This document shows positions 7,506 to 14,724 of a DNA stretch of 46,623 nucleotides, one piece after another. The notes under the pieces are model-generated. The model worked only from the letters and a program-made list of their open reading frames with translations. It did no database searches and had not been told where the DNA came from. Every line of letters starts with the position of its first letter. Position 1 is the stretch's first letter. The DNA lies in NCBI GenBank assembly GCA_009712635.1, contig WASS01000006.1:1-46623 (forward strand). The letters are read 5' to 3'. A program made the position numbers and the translations under genes. The DNA is from Hungatella sp. (GTDB lineage: Bacteria; Bacillota; Clostridia; Lachnospirales; Lachnospiraceae).

Positions 7506-9379
7506 TGTGTTTTTTCATTCCTGCTTTGATACCGGAGCGCCCGGACTGCATTTAAGATCGCAATCACAGAAACGCCTACATCACCAAAAACAGCAGCCCA
7601 CATGGTAGCAATTCCTGCTGCTGAAAGGATCAGAATCAACACTTTCACACCTATGGCAAAAATAATATTCTGCTTTACAATTCCCACAGTTTTCCTGGCA
7701 ATCAGGATTGTATCAACCAATTTCGTAAGCTCATCAGTCATGATTACCACGTCTGCTGCTTCCACTGCTGCATCAGAGCCAATCTGACCCATGGCAATTC
7801 CTACATCGGCACGGGCAAGAACCGGTGCATCGTTGATTCCGTCTCCAACAAATGCCAGCGCTGCATCCTTATGTTTCTTTGTCAGCAGCTCTTCCACCTT
7901 ACCTACTTTATCGCCGGGAAGAAGACCTCCATGAACCTCATCAAGTCCAAGCTTTTCTCCCACCAGTTTTCCTACCTCAGGTTTGTCGCCGGTAAGCATC
8001 ACCAGCTTTTTCACTCCAGCTGCCCTTAAGCCCTTTAAAGCTTGCGGAACATCTTCCCTGATGGTATCTGAAATGGTTACACTGCCCAGATACGTGTTAT
8101 TATCTGCGATATAAAGGGTTGTTCCTGCCATGGAATCTGCTGCACTTACAGCAATCCCCTGTCTTTCCATAAGTCTGGCATTCCCTATATAAAGCTCTCT
8201 TTCCTTATTCTGTGTAAAAACGCTTGTTTTTACTCCAAATCCTGCAATTTCTTCGGCAGCACCTACCATTGATGGATCAAGTGCTTTCCCATAAGCTTCT
8301 TTCACCGAATGGGCAATTGGGTGATTGGAATGAAATTCACCATAGGCAGCGAGCTCTAACAGCTCTTCTTTTGTTCCTGCAAGCGGATCCACACTGGTAA
8401 CCTGGAATTTTCCGGTTGTTAACGTTCCTGTTTTATCAAAAACCACCGTATCCAGATTTGCCATGGCTTCCAGATAGTTGCTTCCCTTTAACAGAATTCC
8501 CTGACCAGAGGCCGCTCCAAGTCCTCCAAAAAAGCTTAATGGAACGGAAATTACCAGTGCACAGGGACAGGAAACAACTAAAAAGCTGCAGGCACGGTAA
8601 ATCCAGGTTCCCCAGTCGCCGGTGAATAATGGCGGAATAACTCCAAGCATTAAGGCAAGCACTACGACGACAGGCGTATAGACTCTTGCAAATCTTGTAA
8701 TAAAGTTTTCTGCTCTCGCCTTTCTCGAGCTGGCGTTCTCCACCAGTTCCAGAATCTTGGCAACCGTGGAATCATCAAAAAGTCTGGTAACACGAACTTC
8801 CAAAACACCACTTAAGTTGATGGAACCGCTTATAACCGGTTCGTTCTCTTTGATCTCCACAGGCATGGATTCCCCGGTTAATGCTTTGGTATCAAGACTG
8901 CTGCTGCCTTTCACCACGACTCCGTCAAGAGGAACTTTCTCTCCAGGCTTTATTACGATGATATCGTCAACTTCCACTTCATAGGGATCTACCTTTTCCT
9001 CCGCTCCATCACGAAGCAGATTGGCATATTCGGGGTTAATATCCATAAGATCTGTTATGGATTTTCTTGACCTGTTTACTGCATAATCGTTAAACAGCTC
9101 ACCGATCTGATAAAACAGCATAACGCCCACTGCTTCTTCCAGAGCTCCGATGCCGATTGCTCCAAAGGTAGCCACTGACATTAAAAAGTTTTCATCAAAG
9201 AACTGGCCGTTTTTTATATTTCTGACTGCTCTTAAGGGGATATCATAGCCTGCAGCAAGGTAAGAGATAATAAATAAGATCCAGTACCAGAAAACTTTTC
9301 CCTCCGCCGCCATGGCAAGCGCAAAGAATAAGGCACTTATGACCAGTCTGATTCCCATGATTTTCTGTTTCTTTGTCAT
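7502..9379 (-). CDS. cadA: Zn/Cd/Pb-exporting P1B-type ATPase lacking its N-terminal HMA domain
   Basis: A 625-residue P1B ATPase. Motifs in order: actuator TGES (LTGESMPVEI), the transmembrane metal site SCPCALVIS, phosphorylation site DKTGTLTTGKF, the HP motif SNHPIAHS, hinge GDGINDAPVLARADVGIAMG, and in the last membrane pair a Lys (GVKVLIL) and DVG. CPC plus Lys plus DxG is the signature of the P1B-2 group that exports Zn(II), Cd(II) and Pb(II). CadA proteins usually start with one or two ~70-residue heavy-metal-binding domains; here none is present, and a free-standing HMA protein is encoded 15 bases upstream. AAAGGAG precedes the ATG. The regulator at the operon head carries matching Cd/Pb and Zn sites. 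Confidence 0.93.
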   Translation of the reverse strand: MTKKQKIMGIRLVISALFFALAMAAEGKVFWYWILFIISYLAAGYDIPLRAVRNIKNGQFFDENFLMSVATFGAIGIGALEEAVGVMLFYQIGELFNDYAVNRSRKSITDLMDINPEYANLLRDGAEEKVDPYEVEVDDIIVIKPGEKVPLDGVVVKGSSSLDTKALTGESMPVEIKENEPVISGSINLSGVLEVRVTRLFDDSTVAKILELVENASSRKARAENFITRFARVYTPVVVVLALMLGVIPPLFTGDWGTWIYRACSFLVVSCPCALVISVPLSFFGGLGAASGQGILLKGSNYLEAMANLDTVVFDKTGTLTTGKFQVTSVDPLAGTKEELLELAAYGEFHSNHPIAHSVKEAYGKALDPSMVGAAEEIAGFGVKTSVFTQNKERELYIGNARLMERQGIAVSAADSMAGTTLYIADNNTYLGSVTISDTIREDVPQALKGLRAAGVKKLVMLTGDKPEVGKLVGEKLGLDEVHGGLLPGDKVGKVEELLTKKHKDAALAFVGDGINDAPVLARADVGIAMGQIGSDAAVEAADVVIMTDELTKLVDTILIARKTVGIVKQNIIFAIGVKVLILILSAAGIATMWAAVFGDVGVSVIAILNAVRALRYQSRNEKTH

Positions 9380-9394
9380 AACTGCTCCTTTTGC

Positions 9395-9619
9395 TTACCG
9401 AAGGACTTTAAATTCTGCTTCCGGTTCAATCTTATAGGCTGTCTTTCTGGCTGCTTCCATAATCTCATCCACTTTTTCTTCTAAAACTTCCATGGTTAAT
9501 CTCTGGGTCATAAAGCTTAAGGATGCACTTTCCACACCATTTAATTTTTTAACCTCTTCTTCAATTTTAGCTGCACAGTTTGCACAGCAAAGGCCCTCTA
9601 ACTTCACTATTTTTTTCAT
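9395..9619 (-). CDS. Free-standing heavy-metal-associated (HMA) domain protein
   Basis: A 74-residue protein made of a single HMA ferredoxin-like domain with the metal-binding motif GLCCANCAAKIEEEV near the N-terminus. It resembles the metallochaperone CopZ and the N-terminal domain of CadA/ZntA ATPases. Lying between the CadC-like regulator and a CadA ATPase that has no HMA domain of its own, it is best read as the detached N-terminal domain or a dedicated chaperone for that pump. There is no in-frame fusion, and a separate ribosome site is present. Confidence 0.88.
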   Translation of the reverse strand: MKKIVKLEGLCCANCAAKIEEEVKKLNGVESASLSFMTQRLTMEVLEEKVDEIMEAARKTAYKIEPEAEFKVLR

Positions 9620-9658
9620 CTTTCCTCTTCTCCTTTTCTCTCTATTTAATGTGAATCC

Positions 9659-10039
9659 TTATTCGCTGATATGCTCCATTCCCTGAGCCAGTATGGTTTG
9701 TATATGTCCATCTGCCAGAGAATAAAAAACGGTCTTTCCTTCTCTTTTAAATTTCACCAGACGCATCTGCTTTAACACACGAAGCTGATGGGAAATAGCC
9801 GACTGCCCCATCTGAAGCAGATTGGCAATGTCACAGACACACATCTGGGACTGGCTGAGCACATAGAGAATTCTGATTCTCGTTGGATCGCCAAAAATTT
9901 TAAAAAAATCTGCAAGATCCATGAGCTGCTGCTCTTTTGGCATGGCTTTTAATACCTGATTTACAACGTTCTCATGAACACAGATAAAATCACACTGATC
10001 AATATCCCCGTCACGAATGGTTTTCTCTTCTTCTGCCAT
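9659..10039 (-). CDS. cadC: CadC/SmtB-type ArsR-family metal-sensing repressor
   Basis: A 126-residue winged-helix repressor. Two metal sites are visible with the exact spacing of S. aureus CadC: the alpha3N site (Cys16, Cys20, Cys67, Cys69; the last two in MCVCDIANLL) that binds Cd/Pb, and the alpha5 site (Asp110, His112, His123, Glu126; DxH-x10-HxxE) that binds Zn. The recognition helix is QSAISHQLRVLKQ. Metal binding is expected to release the operator and switch on the downstream HMA protein and CadA pump. A palindromic operator lies just upstream of the start. Confidence 0.94.
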   Translation of the reverse strand: MAEEEKTIRDGDIDQCDFICVHENVVNQVLKAMPKEQQLMDLADFFKIFGDPTRIRILYVLSQSQMCVCDIANLLQMGQSAISHQLRVLKQMRLVKFKREGKTVFYSLADGHIQTILAQGMEHISE

Positions 10040-10060
10040 CTGATACCTCCTAACATATTA

Positions 10061-10084
10061 ATATGTGAATAGCTGTTCATATGT
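10061..10084 (-). promoter_or_regulatory. CadC/ArsR-type operator
   Basis: On the minus strand ACATATGAACA, two bases, then TATTCACATAT: an imperfect 12-2-12-like palindrome around TGAACA/TATTCA, the known operator form of ArsR/SmtB sensors. It begins directly after the -10 box of the cadC promoter, so bound repressor would cover the transcription start. Confidence 0.78.
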
Positions 10085-10085
10085 T

Positions 10086-10114
10086 AATATAATCATTATT
10101 TAATAATTTGTCAA
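10086..10114 (-). promoter_or_regulatory. Sigma-A promoter of the cadC - HMA - cadA operon
   Basis: TTGACA (10114-10109) and TATATT (10091-10086) on the minus strand with a 17-base spacer. The operator lies immediately downstream. Confidence 0.82.
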
Positions 10115-10132
10115 GTACCTTTTGCCAGGGTA

Positions 10133-10161
10133 TTGACACTTTTTTCCTGCGATGATAGACT
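10133..10161 (+). promoter_or_regulatory. Possible promoter of the ABC-2 exporter operon
   Basis: TTGACA at 10133-10138 and TAGACT at 10156-10161, spacer 17. The -35 is perfect and the -10 has four of six consensus bases. It is divergent from the cadC promoter. Confidence 0.45.
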
Positions 10162-10167
10162 ATAAGT

Positions 10168-10400
10168 CCTTTTCCATATCTAAACTCACATCTAAATTCA
10201 GGAAAAGAGAATATTGATACCACGGTAGAGTCCCCGGAATGAATTCCGGAGAGCTGTGCTGGCTGTATTGCCTGCACTGACCGCTTGGAAAGATATTAGA
10301 ACGTTCTGACCAGTTATGACAGACCTCCTCCCTTTTACGGCGGGAGCTGCCCGCTGCAGGAATGAACCGTTCACAAATATTACTACCAGGAGGAATTTTT
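10168..10400 (+). promoter_or_regulatory. Long structured leader of the ABC-2 exporter operon
   Basis: About 230 bases with no credible gene. Visible structure: a perfect hairpin CCGGAA-TGAA-TTCCGG around 10234-10249; GCGGG/CCCGC (10340-10344/10350-10354); and a competing CTCCC/GGGAG stem (10328-10332/10342-10346). CCTCCT at 10324-10329 is fully complementary to the AGGAGG ribosome binding site at 10388-10393. The arrangement suggests a translational switch in which the ribosome site can be masked. No known riboswitch class was recognised. Confidence 0.45.
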
Positions 10401-11201
10401 ATGATTCAAGTGGAACACGTGAACAAGACGTTCAAAGTCACAAGAAGAAGTGCCGGATTTTCCAATGCGGTAAAGGCGCTTATTCACAAGGAGACCGACA
10501 CGGTCCATGCTCTGTCCGATATATCCTTTTCCATCGGAGACGGAGAGATGGTAGGCTATATTGGCCCCAACGGTGCCGGAAAAAGCTCCACCATTAAAAT
10601 TTTAAGCGGCATTTTAACTCCGGATAATGGGACATGCCTGATTAACGGCCGGATTCCATGGAAGGACAGAAGGGAACATGTAAAGGACATCGGCGTTGTA
10701 TTCGGTCAGCGCACCCAGCTTTGGTGGGATGTTCCTGTAATTGATTCCTTTGAACTGCTCCGCGACATCTACGAGATCCCCAGACACCAATACTTAACTA
10801 CATTAGAAGAACTCATTGATCTTCTTGCACTGGAAGAGATTATTAAAACTCCTGCAAGACAGCTTTCTCTGGGTCAGCGCATGCGCTGTGAAATCGCAGC
10901 CTCTCTTCTCCATACCCCGAAGATCCTTTTTCTTGATGAACCTACCATTGGTCTGGATGCCGTATCTAAGCTGGCAGTCCGGGATTTTATCAGAAAGCTA
11001 AACAGGATCCACAAGACCACAGTTCTTCTTACCACTCATGACATGCAGGACATTGATGCACTTGCAGACAGGGTTCTGCTGATCGGGAAAGGCCGGCTTT
11101 TATTGGACGGAACTCTTTCCGATTTAAAATCCCGCTGTGAACCTGAATGCTCCACCCTGGATGAGATTGTTGCCTCCCTTTATCGGGAATTTCAGATTTA
11201 G
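10401..11201 (+). CDS. ABC-2 exporter, ATP-binding subunit
   Basis: A 266-residue ABC ATPase: Walker A GPNGAGKSS, Q-loop VFGQRTQLWWD, signature LSLGQRMRCE, Walker B ILFLDEPTIGLD, H-loop TTHD. The FGQRTQLWWD Q-loop is typical of the ABC-2 subgroup paired with DUF990-like permeases. Upstream in-frame extension exists, but AGGAGG seven bases before the ATG at 10401 fixes the start. It is followed by two permease genes with gaps of 11 and 12 bases, forming a complete heteromeric exporter. The substrate is unknown; relatives are annotated as daunorubicin- or viologen-type exporters, which is only a hint. Confidence 0.92.
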   Translation: MIQVEHVNKTFKVTRRSAGFSNAVKALIHKETDTVHALSDISFSIGDGEMVGYIGPNGAGKSSTIKILSGILTPDNGTCLINGRIPWKDRREHVKDIGVVFGQRTQLWWDVPVIDSFELLRDIYEIPRHQYLTTLEELIDLLALEEIIKTPARQLSLGQRMRCEIAASLLHTPKILFLDEPTIGLDAVSKLAVRDFIRKLNRIHKTTVLLTTHDMQDIDALADRVLLIGKGRLLLDGTLSDLKSRCEPECSTLDEIVASLYREFQI

Positions 11202-11212
11202 GAGGGGATAAG

Positions 11213-12016
11213 ATGAAAAAATACTGGTCTTTTTTCCGCATTCGTTTTATCAGGGGACTGCAATACCGCACTGCTGCCCTTTCCGGAATGGTCACACAAT
11301 TTGTATGGGGATCCATGGAGATCCTTTTATTCCGGGCGTTTTATCAGGCTTCCCCCGAAAGCTTCCCCATGACCTTTGAAGCGCTGTCCACATATGTATG
11401 GCTCCAGCAGGCATTTCTCGCTCTTTATATGGTCTGGTTCTGGGAATCAGAGCTTTTCAATTCCATCACCACCGGAGATGTGGCCTATGAATTATGCCGT
11501 CCGGTCCGCCTTTACGATATGTGGTTTGTCAGAGGTCTGGCAGTCCGGCTTTCCAAAGCAGTGCTGCGCTGCATGCCCATCCTGATAGTTTCCTGGTTTC
11601 TTCCTGCTCCCTACGGACTTACGCTGCCGGGAGATGTGAAAATCTGGGCAGTTACAATTTTGTCCATGACACTGGGACTGCTTCTCATTGTGGCCTTTAA
11701 CATGATTGTTTATATGTCCGTATTTTACACCGTTTCCTCACAGGGGATTAAACTGTTTGTTACCTCGTTAGCGGAATTTTTAAGCGGTTCCGTTATACCG
11801 CTTCCCTTTCTTCCCGACCATGTACGAACGATTGTGGAATTACTTCCCTTTGCCTCCGCACAGAACGTTCCGTTCCGGATCTTTGCCGGAGATATAACTG
11901 GTCCTGATCTCACCATCAGCATTTTAAAACAGACATTCTGGCTCTTTGCATTTGTACTCATCGGACGGTATTTAGAAAAGCGGGCTTTAAAACGGGTTGT
12001 CATACAGGGCGGTTGA
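11213..12016 (+). CDS. ABC-2 family permease subunit 1 (DUF990-like)
   Basis: A 267-residue membrane protein with about six hydrophobic segments, beginning KKYWSFFRIRFIRGLQYRTAALSGMVTQFVWG, a form common to ABC-2 permeases of this subgroup. It has no ATPase motifs. The neighbouring permease has the same size and layout but low identity, so the two probably form a heterodimer on the upstream ATPase. GGAGGGG precedes the ATG. Confidence 0.85.
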   Translation: MKKYWSFFRIRFIRGLQYRTAALSGMVTQFVWGSMEILLFRAFYQASPESFPMTFEALSTYVWLQQAFLALYMVWFWESELFNSITTGDVAYELCRPVRLYDMWFVRGLAVRLSKAVLRCMPILIVSWFLPAPYGLTLPGDVKIWAVTILSMTLGLLLIVAFNMIVYMSVFYTVSSQGIKLFVTSLAEFLSGSVIPLPFLPDHVRTIVELLPFASAQNVPFRIFAGDITGPDLTISILKQTFWLFAFVLIGRYLEKRALKRVVIQGG

Positions 12017-12028
12017 AAGGAGGATACC

Positions 12029-12814
12029 ATGAAATCAATCAGACTTTACGTTATATTTTTTCTCATGCATTTAAAAAGCATGATGCAGCACAAAGTTTCA
12101 TTTTTTATAACATTAATCGGGCAGTTTTTAATCTCCTTTAATGTATTTTTAGGAGTCTATTTTATGATGACCCGTTTCCACCAGGTAAAAGGATTTTCTT
12201 ACAGCGAAGTGCTTTTGTGTTTTTCCATTACTCTTATGGCTTTTACACTGGCAGAAACCGTTTTCCGAAGTCTGGATACCTTTGAAACCATAATAGGAAA
12301 CGGAGAATTTGACCGTATTTTACTCCGTCCGAAAAACAGCCTGTTTCTGGTTCTTTGCAGCAAGGTGGACTTAACCAGATTCGGTCGGCTTATTCAGGCT
12401 GTTGTCATGCTGGTTTATGGGATTTGCTACAGCTCCATAAACTGGACACCCCTTCGGTGCATTTTAGTAGTACTGATGATTTTAGGAGGTGTCTGTGTTT
12501 TTGGAGCCATATACCTGATTTTTGCATGCTTGTGCTTTTTTACTCTGGAGGGACTGGAATTTATGAATGTATTCACAGATGGAGCAAGGGAATATGGGAA
12601 GTATCCCATCGGAATTTATGGGAAAACCGTTCTTTTTATCTGTACTTACCTGGTTCCCTTTGCTCTGTTCCAGTATTATCCTTTTTTATATCTGACAGGG
12701 AAGTCAGACAACCTGTGGTACAGCCTGCTGCCACTGTTTAGTGCCCTTTTTCTCATTCCTGCATTTCTTTTATGGAAACTGGGGTTAAAGCACTATCAGT
12801 CCACCGGCTCCTGA
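12029..12814 (+). CDS. ABC-2 family permease subunit 2 (DUF990-like)
   Basis: A 261-residue six-segment membrane protein (LYVIFFLMHLKSMMQHKVSFFITLIGQFL at the start), second half of the exporter channel. The internal motif NGEFDRILLRPKN matches the cytoplasmic loop seen in the DUF990 group (compare TGDVAYELCRPVR in subunit 1); this loop probably contacts the ATPase. AAAGGAGG precedes the ATG. The operon ends in the strong terminator four bases beyond the stop. Confidence 0.86.
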   Translation: MKSIRLYVIFFLMHLKSMMQHKVSFFITLIGQFLISFNVFLGVYFMMTRFHQVKGFSYSEVLLCFSITLMAFTLAETVFRSLDTFETIIGNGEFDRILLRPKNSLFLVLCSKVDLTRFGRLIQAVVMLVYGICYSSINWTPLRCILVVLMILGGVCVFGAIYLIFACLCFFTLEGLEFMNVFTDGAREYGKYPIGIYGKTVLFICTYLVPFALFQYYPFLYLTGKSDNLWYSLLPLFSALFLIPAFLLWKLGLKHYQSTGS

Positions 12815-12817
12815 TTC

Positions 12818-12869
12818 AATAAAAATGCATCCCCGCGGCTTTTACAGTCCGCGGGGATGCATTTTTATT
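12818..12869. terminator. Strong bidirectional terminator
   Basis: A 21-bp perfect stem (12818-12838/12849-12869) with a 10-base loop and A/T-rich outer ends on both sides. It ends the plus-strand ABC operon and the minus-strand NifX-like gene, which converge here. Confidence 0.95.
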
Positions 12870-12889
12870 ATCCCATATGTTTTGTTGCA

Positions 12890-13285
12890 TTAATGACCGC
12901 AGCTCTCTCCGTGATGGTGATGACCACAATCGTGATCTTCACTTCCCTCATGATGATGGCTGCAAAGAGTATCGGGATCAAACTGAAGGCTTCCTGACAG
13001 CAGGGAATTTACCGCCTCATCAGCATTTCCTTCCACTCCCGGATATAACTTGATTCCAGCTTCTGACAGTGCATTTCTCGCTCCTGCTCCAATCCCCCCG
13101 CAAATAAGAGTTTTTACACCCAGTCTGGTTAGAAAACCTGCCAGGGCACCGTGACCGTCTCCATTGGTATCCGCAATATCCTGGGATATTACATGTTTGT
13201 CTTCCACCTCATAGATTTTAAACTGTGTGGTTTGTCCAAAATGCTGAAATACATTTCCTCTGTCATAAGTAACCGCAATTTTCAT
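12890..13285 (-). CDS. NifX/NifB-type dinitrogenase-cofactor domain protein with His-rich tail
   Basis: A 131-residue protein. Residues 1-105 match the small NifX/NafY-like family (MKIAVTYDRGNVFQHFGQ at the start; LICGGIGAGARNALSEAGIKLY in the middle), which in nitrogen fixers carries iron-molybdenum cofactor precursors but is also widespread in non-fixing anaerobes with unknown role. The last ~25 residues hold about ten His and three Cys (SHHHEG, CGHHHHGESCGH), a probable metal-binding tail. No nif genes are nearby. It has its own consensus promoter. Confidence 0.88.
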   Translation of the reverse strand: MKIAVTYDRGNVFQHFGQTTQFKIYEVEDKHVISQDIADTNGDGHGALAGFLTRLGVKTLICGGIGAGARNALSEAGIKLYPGVEGNADEAVNSLLSGSLQFDPDTLCSHHHEGSEDHDCGHHHHGESCGH

Positions 13286-13303
13286 AGCAAGACCTCCTGT
13301 TAT

Positions 13304-13318
13304 TTAGTCAATGACTCA
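13304..13318. promoter_or_regulatory. Possible operator of the NifX-like gene
   Basis: A 7-1-7 inverted repeat, TTAGTCA-A-TGACTCA with one mismatch, lies just downstream of the -10 box and upstream of the ribosome site. No regulator gene is adjacent. Confidence 0.35.
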
Positions 13319-13326
13319 CTATGGAT

Positions 13327-13355
13327 ATCATAAAATTATTTTCGTCATATGTCAA
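13327..13355 (-). promoter_or_regulatory. Sigma-A promoter of the NifX-like gene
   Basis: TTGACA (13355-13350) and TATGAT (13332-13327) on the minus strand with a 17-base spacer. The -35 lies within the 3' end of the MATE gene. Confidence 0.8.
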
Positions 13356-14724
13356 TAACTTTTGTCCTTTTCTGTATAATTCGTCCAAACAACGTTGAAA
13401 AAACCAGGATGGATACCGTTACGCTTATGAAATCTGAGATTGGTTCTGTATAAAAAATAAAATTAACTCCCAGCCATGCAGGCAGTAACACCGCTCCTAA
13501 AAGGAAGATTGTCTTTCGGAACATGGAGAGTGAAATTGCCGCTTTTGCTGCCCCCAGACCGGTAAATCCGTCTACAATTACATACTGTAATGCCAAAGGG
13601 ATTATCCCCATGGTATAGACCTTTATTCCACTGACAGTCAGATCAACATAAGCCTGATCCCTTGTAAAAATATGTACAAAAATCTGAGGAACCGTATGGG
13701 CAATCAGGAACATTACTGTGGTAAAACCAACTGCCAGAAGAGCAATATAGCGCTCTGCCTGCCTGATCCGCTCCGGTCTTCCTGCCCCTAAATTATAACC
13801 CAGAATGGTCTGGGTCCCTGTTGTAATACCTCCAAGAGGCATGGTTACCATTAACATAAAGCTTTGCACAATAGTCATACAGGTAAGAAGCTTTTCTGCG
13901 CTGCCCTCGCCCCCATAATGCATGATCACTGTATTTAGCGAAATGATAAGCACGTTATCAAATGCAATTATAAGGAACGGGGAAAGACCCAGTGTAAGGA
14001 TTCTCTTCATCACTTCTGAGTCATACCCCCGAAAGGTTATGCGAATAGGAGGGATTTTACCAAAAAGAAACTTAAGAACATAGATACAGGATATCACCTG
14101 GGACAGCACGGTTGCGATAGCGGCACCTTTTACCCCCATTCCAAAAACAAAAATAAAAATAGGGTCCAGGATTATATTGCTCACTGCTCCACAGAGAACA
14201 GATTTCATGGCTGTACTGGCATATCCCTGACTTACAATAAAAGGATTTAATCCTGCAGAAAGCAATGCAAACACGGTTCCGGTAAGATATACGGTAAGAT
14301 ATTCATCTGCATAGGGAAATACGGTCTTCCCCGCACCAAACCACATAAGAAGGCGGTCTTTCAACAGGAAGGACACTGCTGTGATAAGAACGGAAAAAAT
14401 CAATAAAAGCAAAAAGCAGTTGGCCAGAATCTGGCTGGCAGCTCTCTGGTTTTTTTCTCCCAGACGAATGCTCATAAGGGGAGATCCTCCTGCTCCCACT
14501 AAAAAAGCAAAAGAAGAAATCAGGGTCACAATGGGACCGCAGATTCCAACTCCTGCCAGGGCGACTTCACCGATCGCCGGAATATTTCCGATATACATAC
14601 GGTCTACGATACTATATAATACACTGACAAACTGAGCCAGCATGGAGGGTACCGCAAGCCTCCATACCAGCCCTTTTATATGGTCTGAATTTAAATCGTT
14701 TTCTTTTTTCACTTGTAACTCCAT
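13345..14724 (-). CDS. MATE-family efflux transporter
   Basis: A 459-residue membrane protein with about 12 hydrophobic segments and two MatE halves: LVWRLAVPSMLAQFVSVLYSIVDRMYIGN opens the first, and LGLSPFLIIAFDNVLIISLNTVI the second. Such carriers use a Na+ or H+ gradient to export cationic drugs or metabolites. Its ATG overlaps the stop codon of the upstream lysozyme gene (TAATG), so translation is probably coupled. The substrate cannot be deduced. Confidence 0.93.
   Translation of the reverse strand: MELQVKKENDLNSDHIKGLVWRLAVPSMLAQFVSVLYSIVDRMYIGNIPAIGEVALAGVGICGPIVTLISSFAFLVGAGGSPLMSIRLGEKNQRAASQILANCFLLLLIFSVLITAVSFLLKDRLLMWFGAGKTVFPYADEYLTVYLTGTVFALLSAGLNPFIVSQGYASTAMKSVLCGAVSNIILDPIFIFVFGMGVKGAAIATVLSQVISCIYVLKFLFGKIPPIRITFRGYDSEVMKRILTLGLSPFLIIAFDNVLIISLNTVIMHYGGEGSAEKLLTCMTIVQSFMLMVTMPLGGITTGTQTILGYNLGAGRPERIRQAERYIALLAVGFTTVMFLIAHTVPQIFVHIFTRDQAYVDLTVSGIKVYTMGIIPLALQYVIVDGFTGLGAAKAAISLSMFRKTIFLLGAVLLPAWLGVNFIFYTEPISDFISVTVSILVFSTLFGRIIQKRTKVIDI

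Noticed and set aside
10077-10277. 66-residue minus-strand reading frame between cadC and the ABC genes
   Set aside because: It overlaps the cadC promoter and operator region, has no ribosome site and resembles no family.
10168-10400. T-box riboswitch in the ABC-exporter leader
   Set aside because: An AGAG...GCTGGCTG stretch and an ACCG motif recall T-boxes, but the TGGNACCGCG element needed to bind tRNA is absent and the downstream genes are not amino-acid related.
12890-13285. Evidence of nitrogen fixation
   Set aside because: A NifX-like domain alone is common in non-fixing anaerobes and no other nif gene is present.
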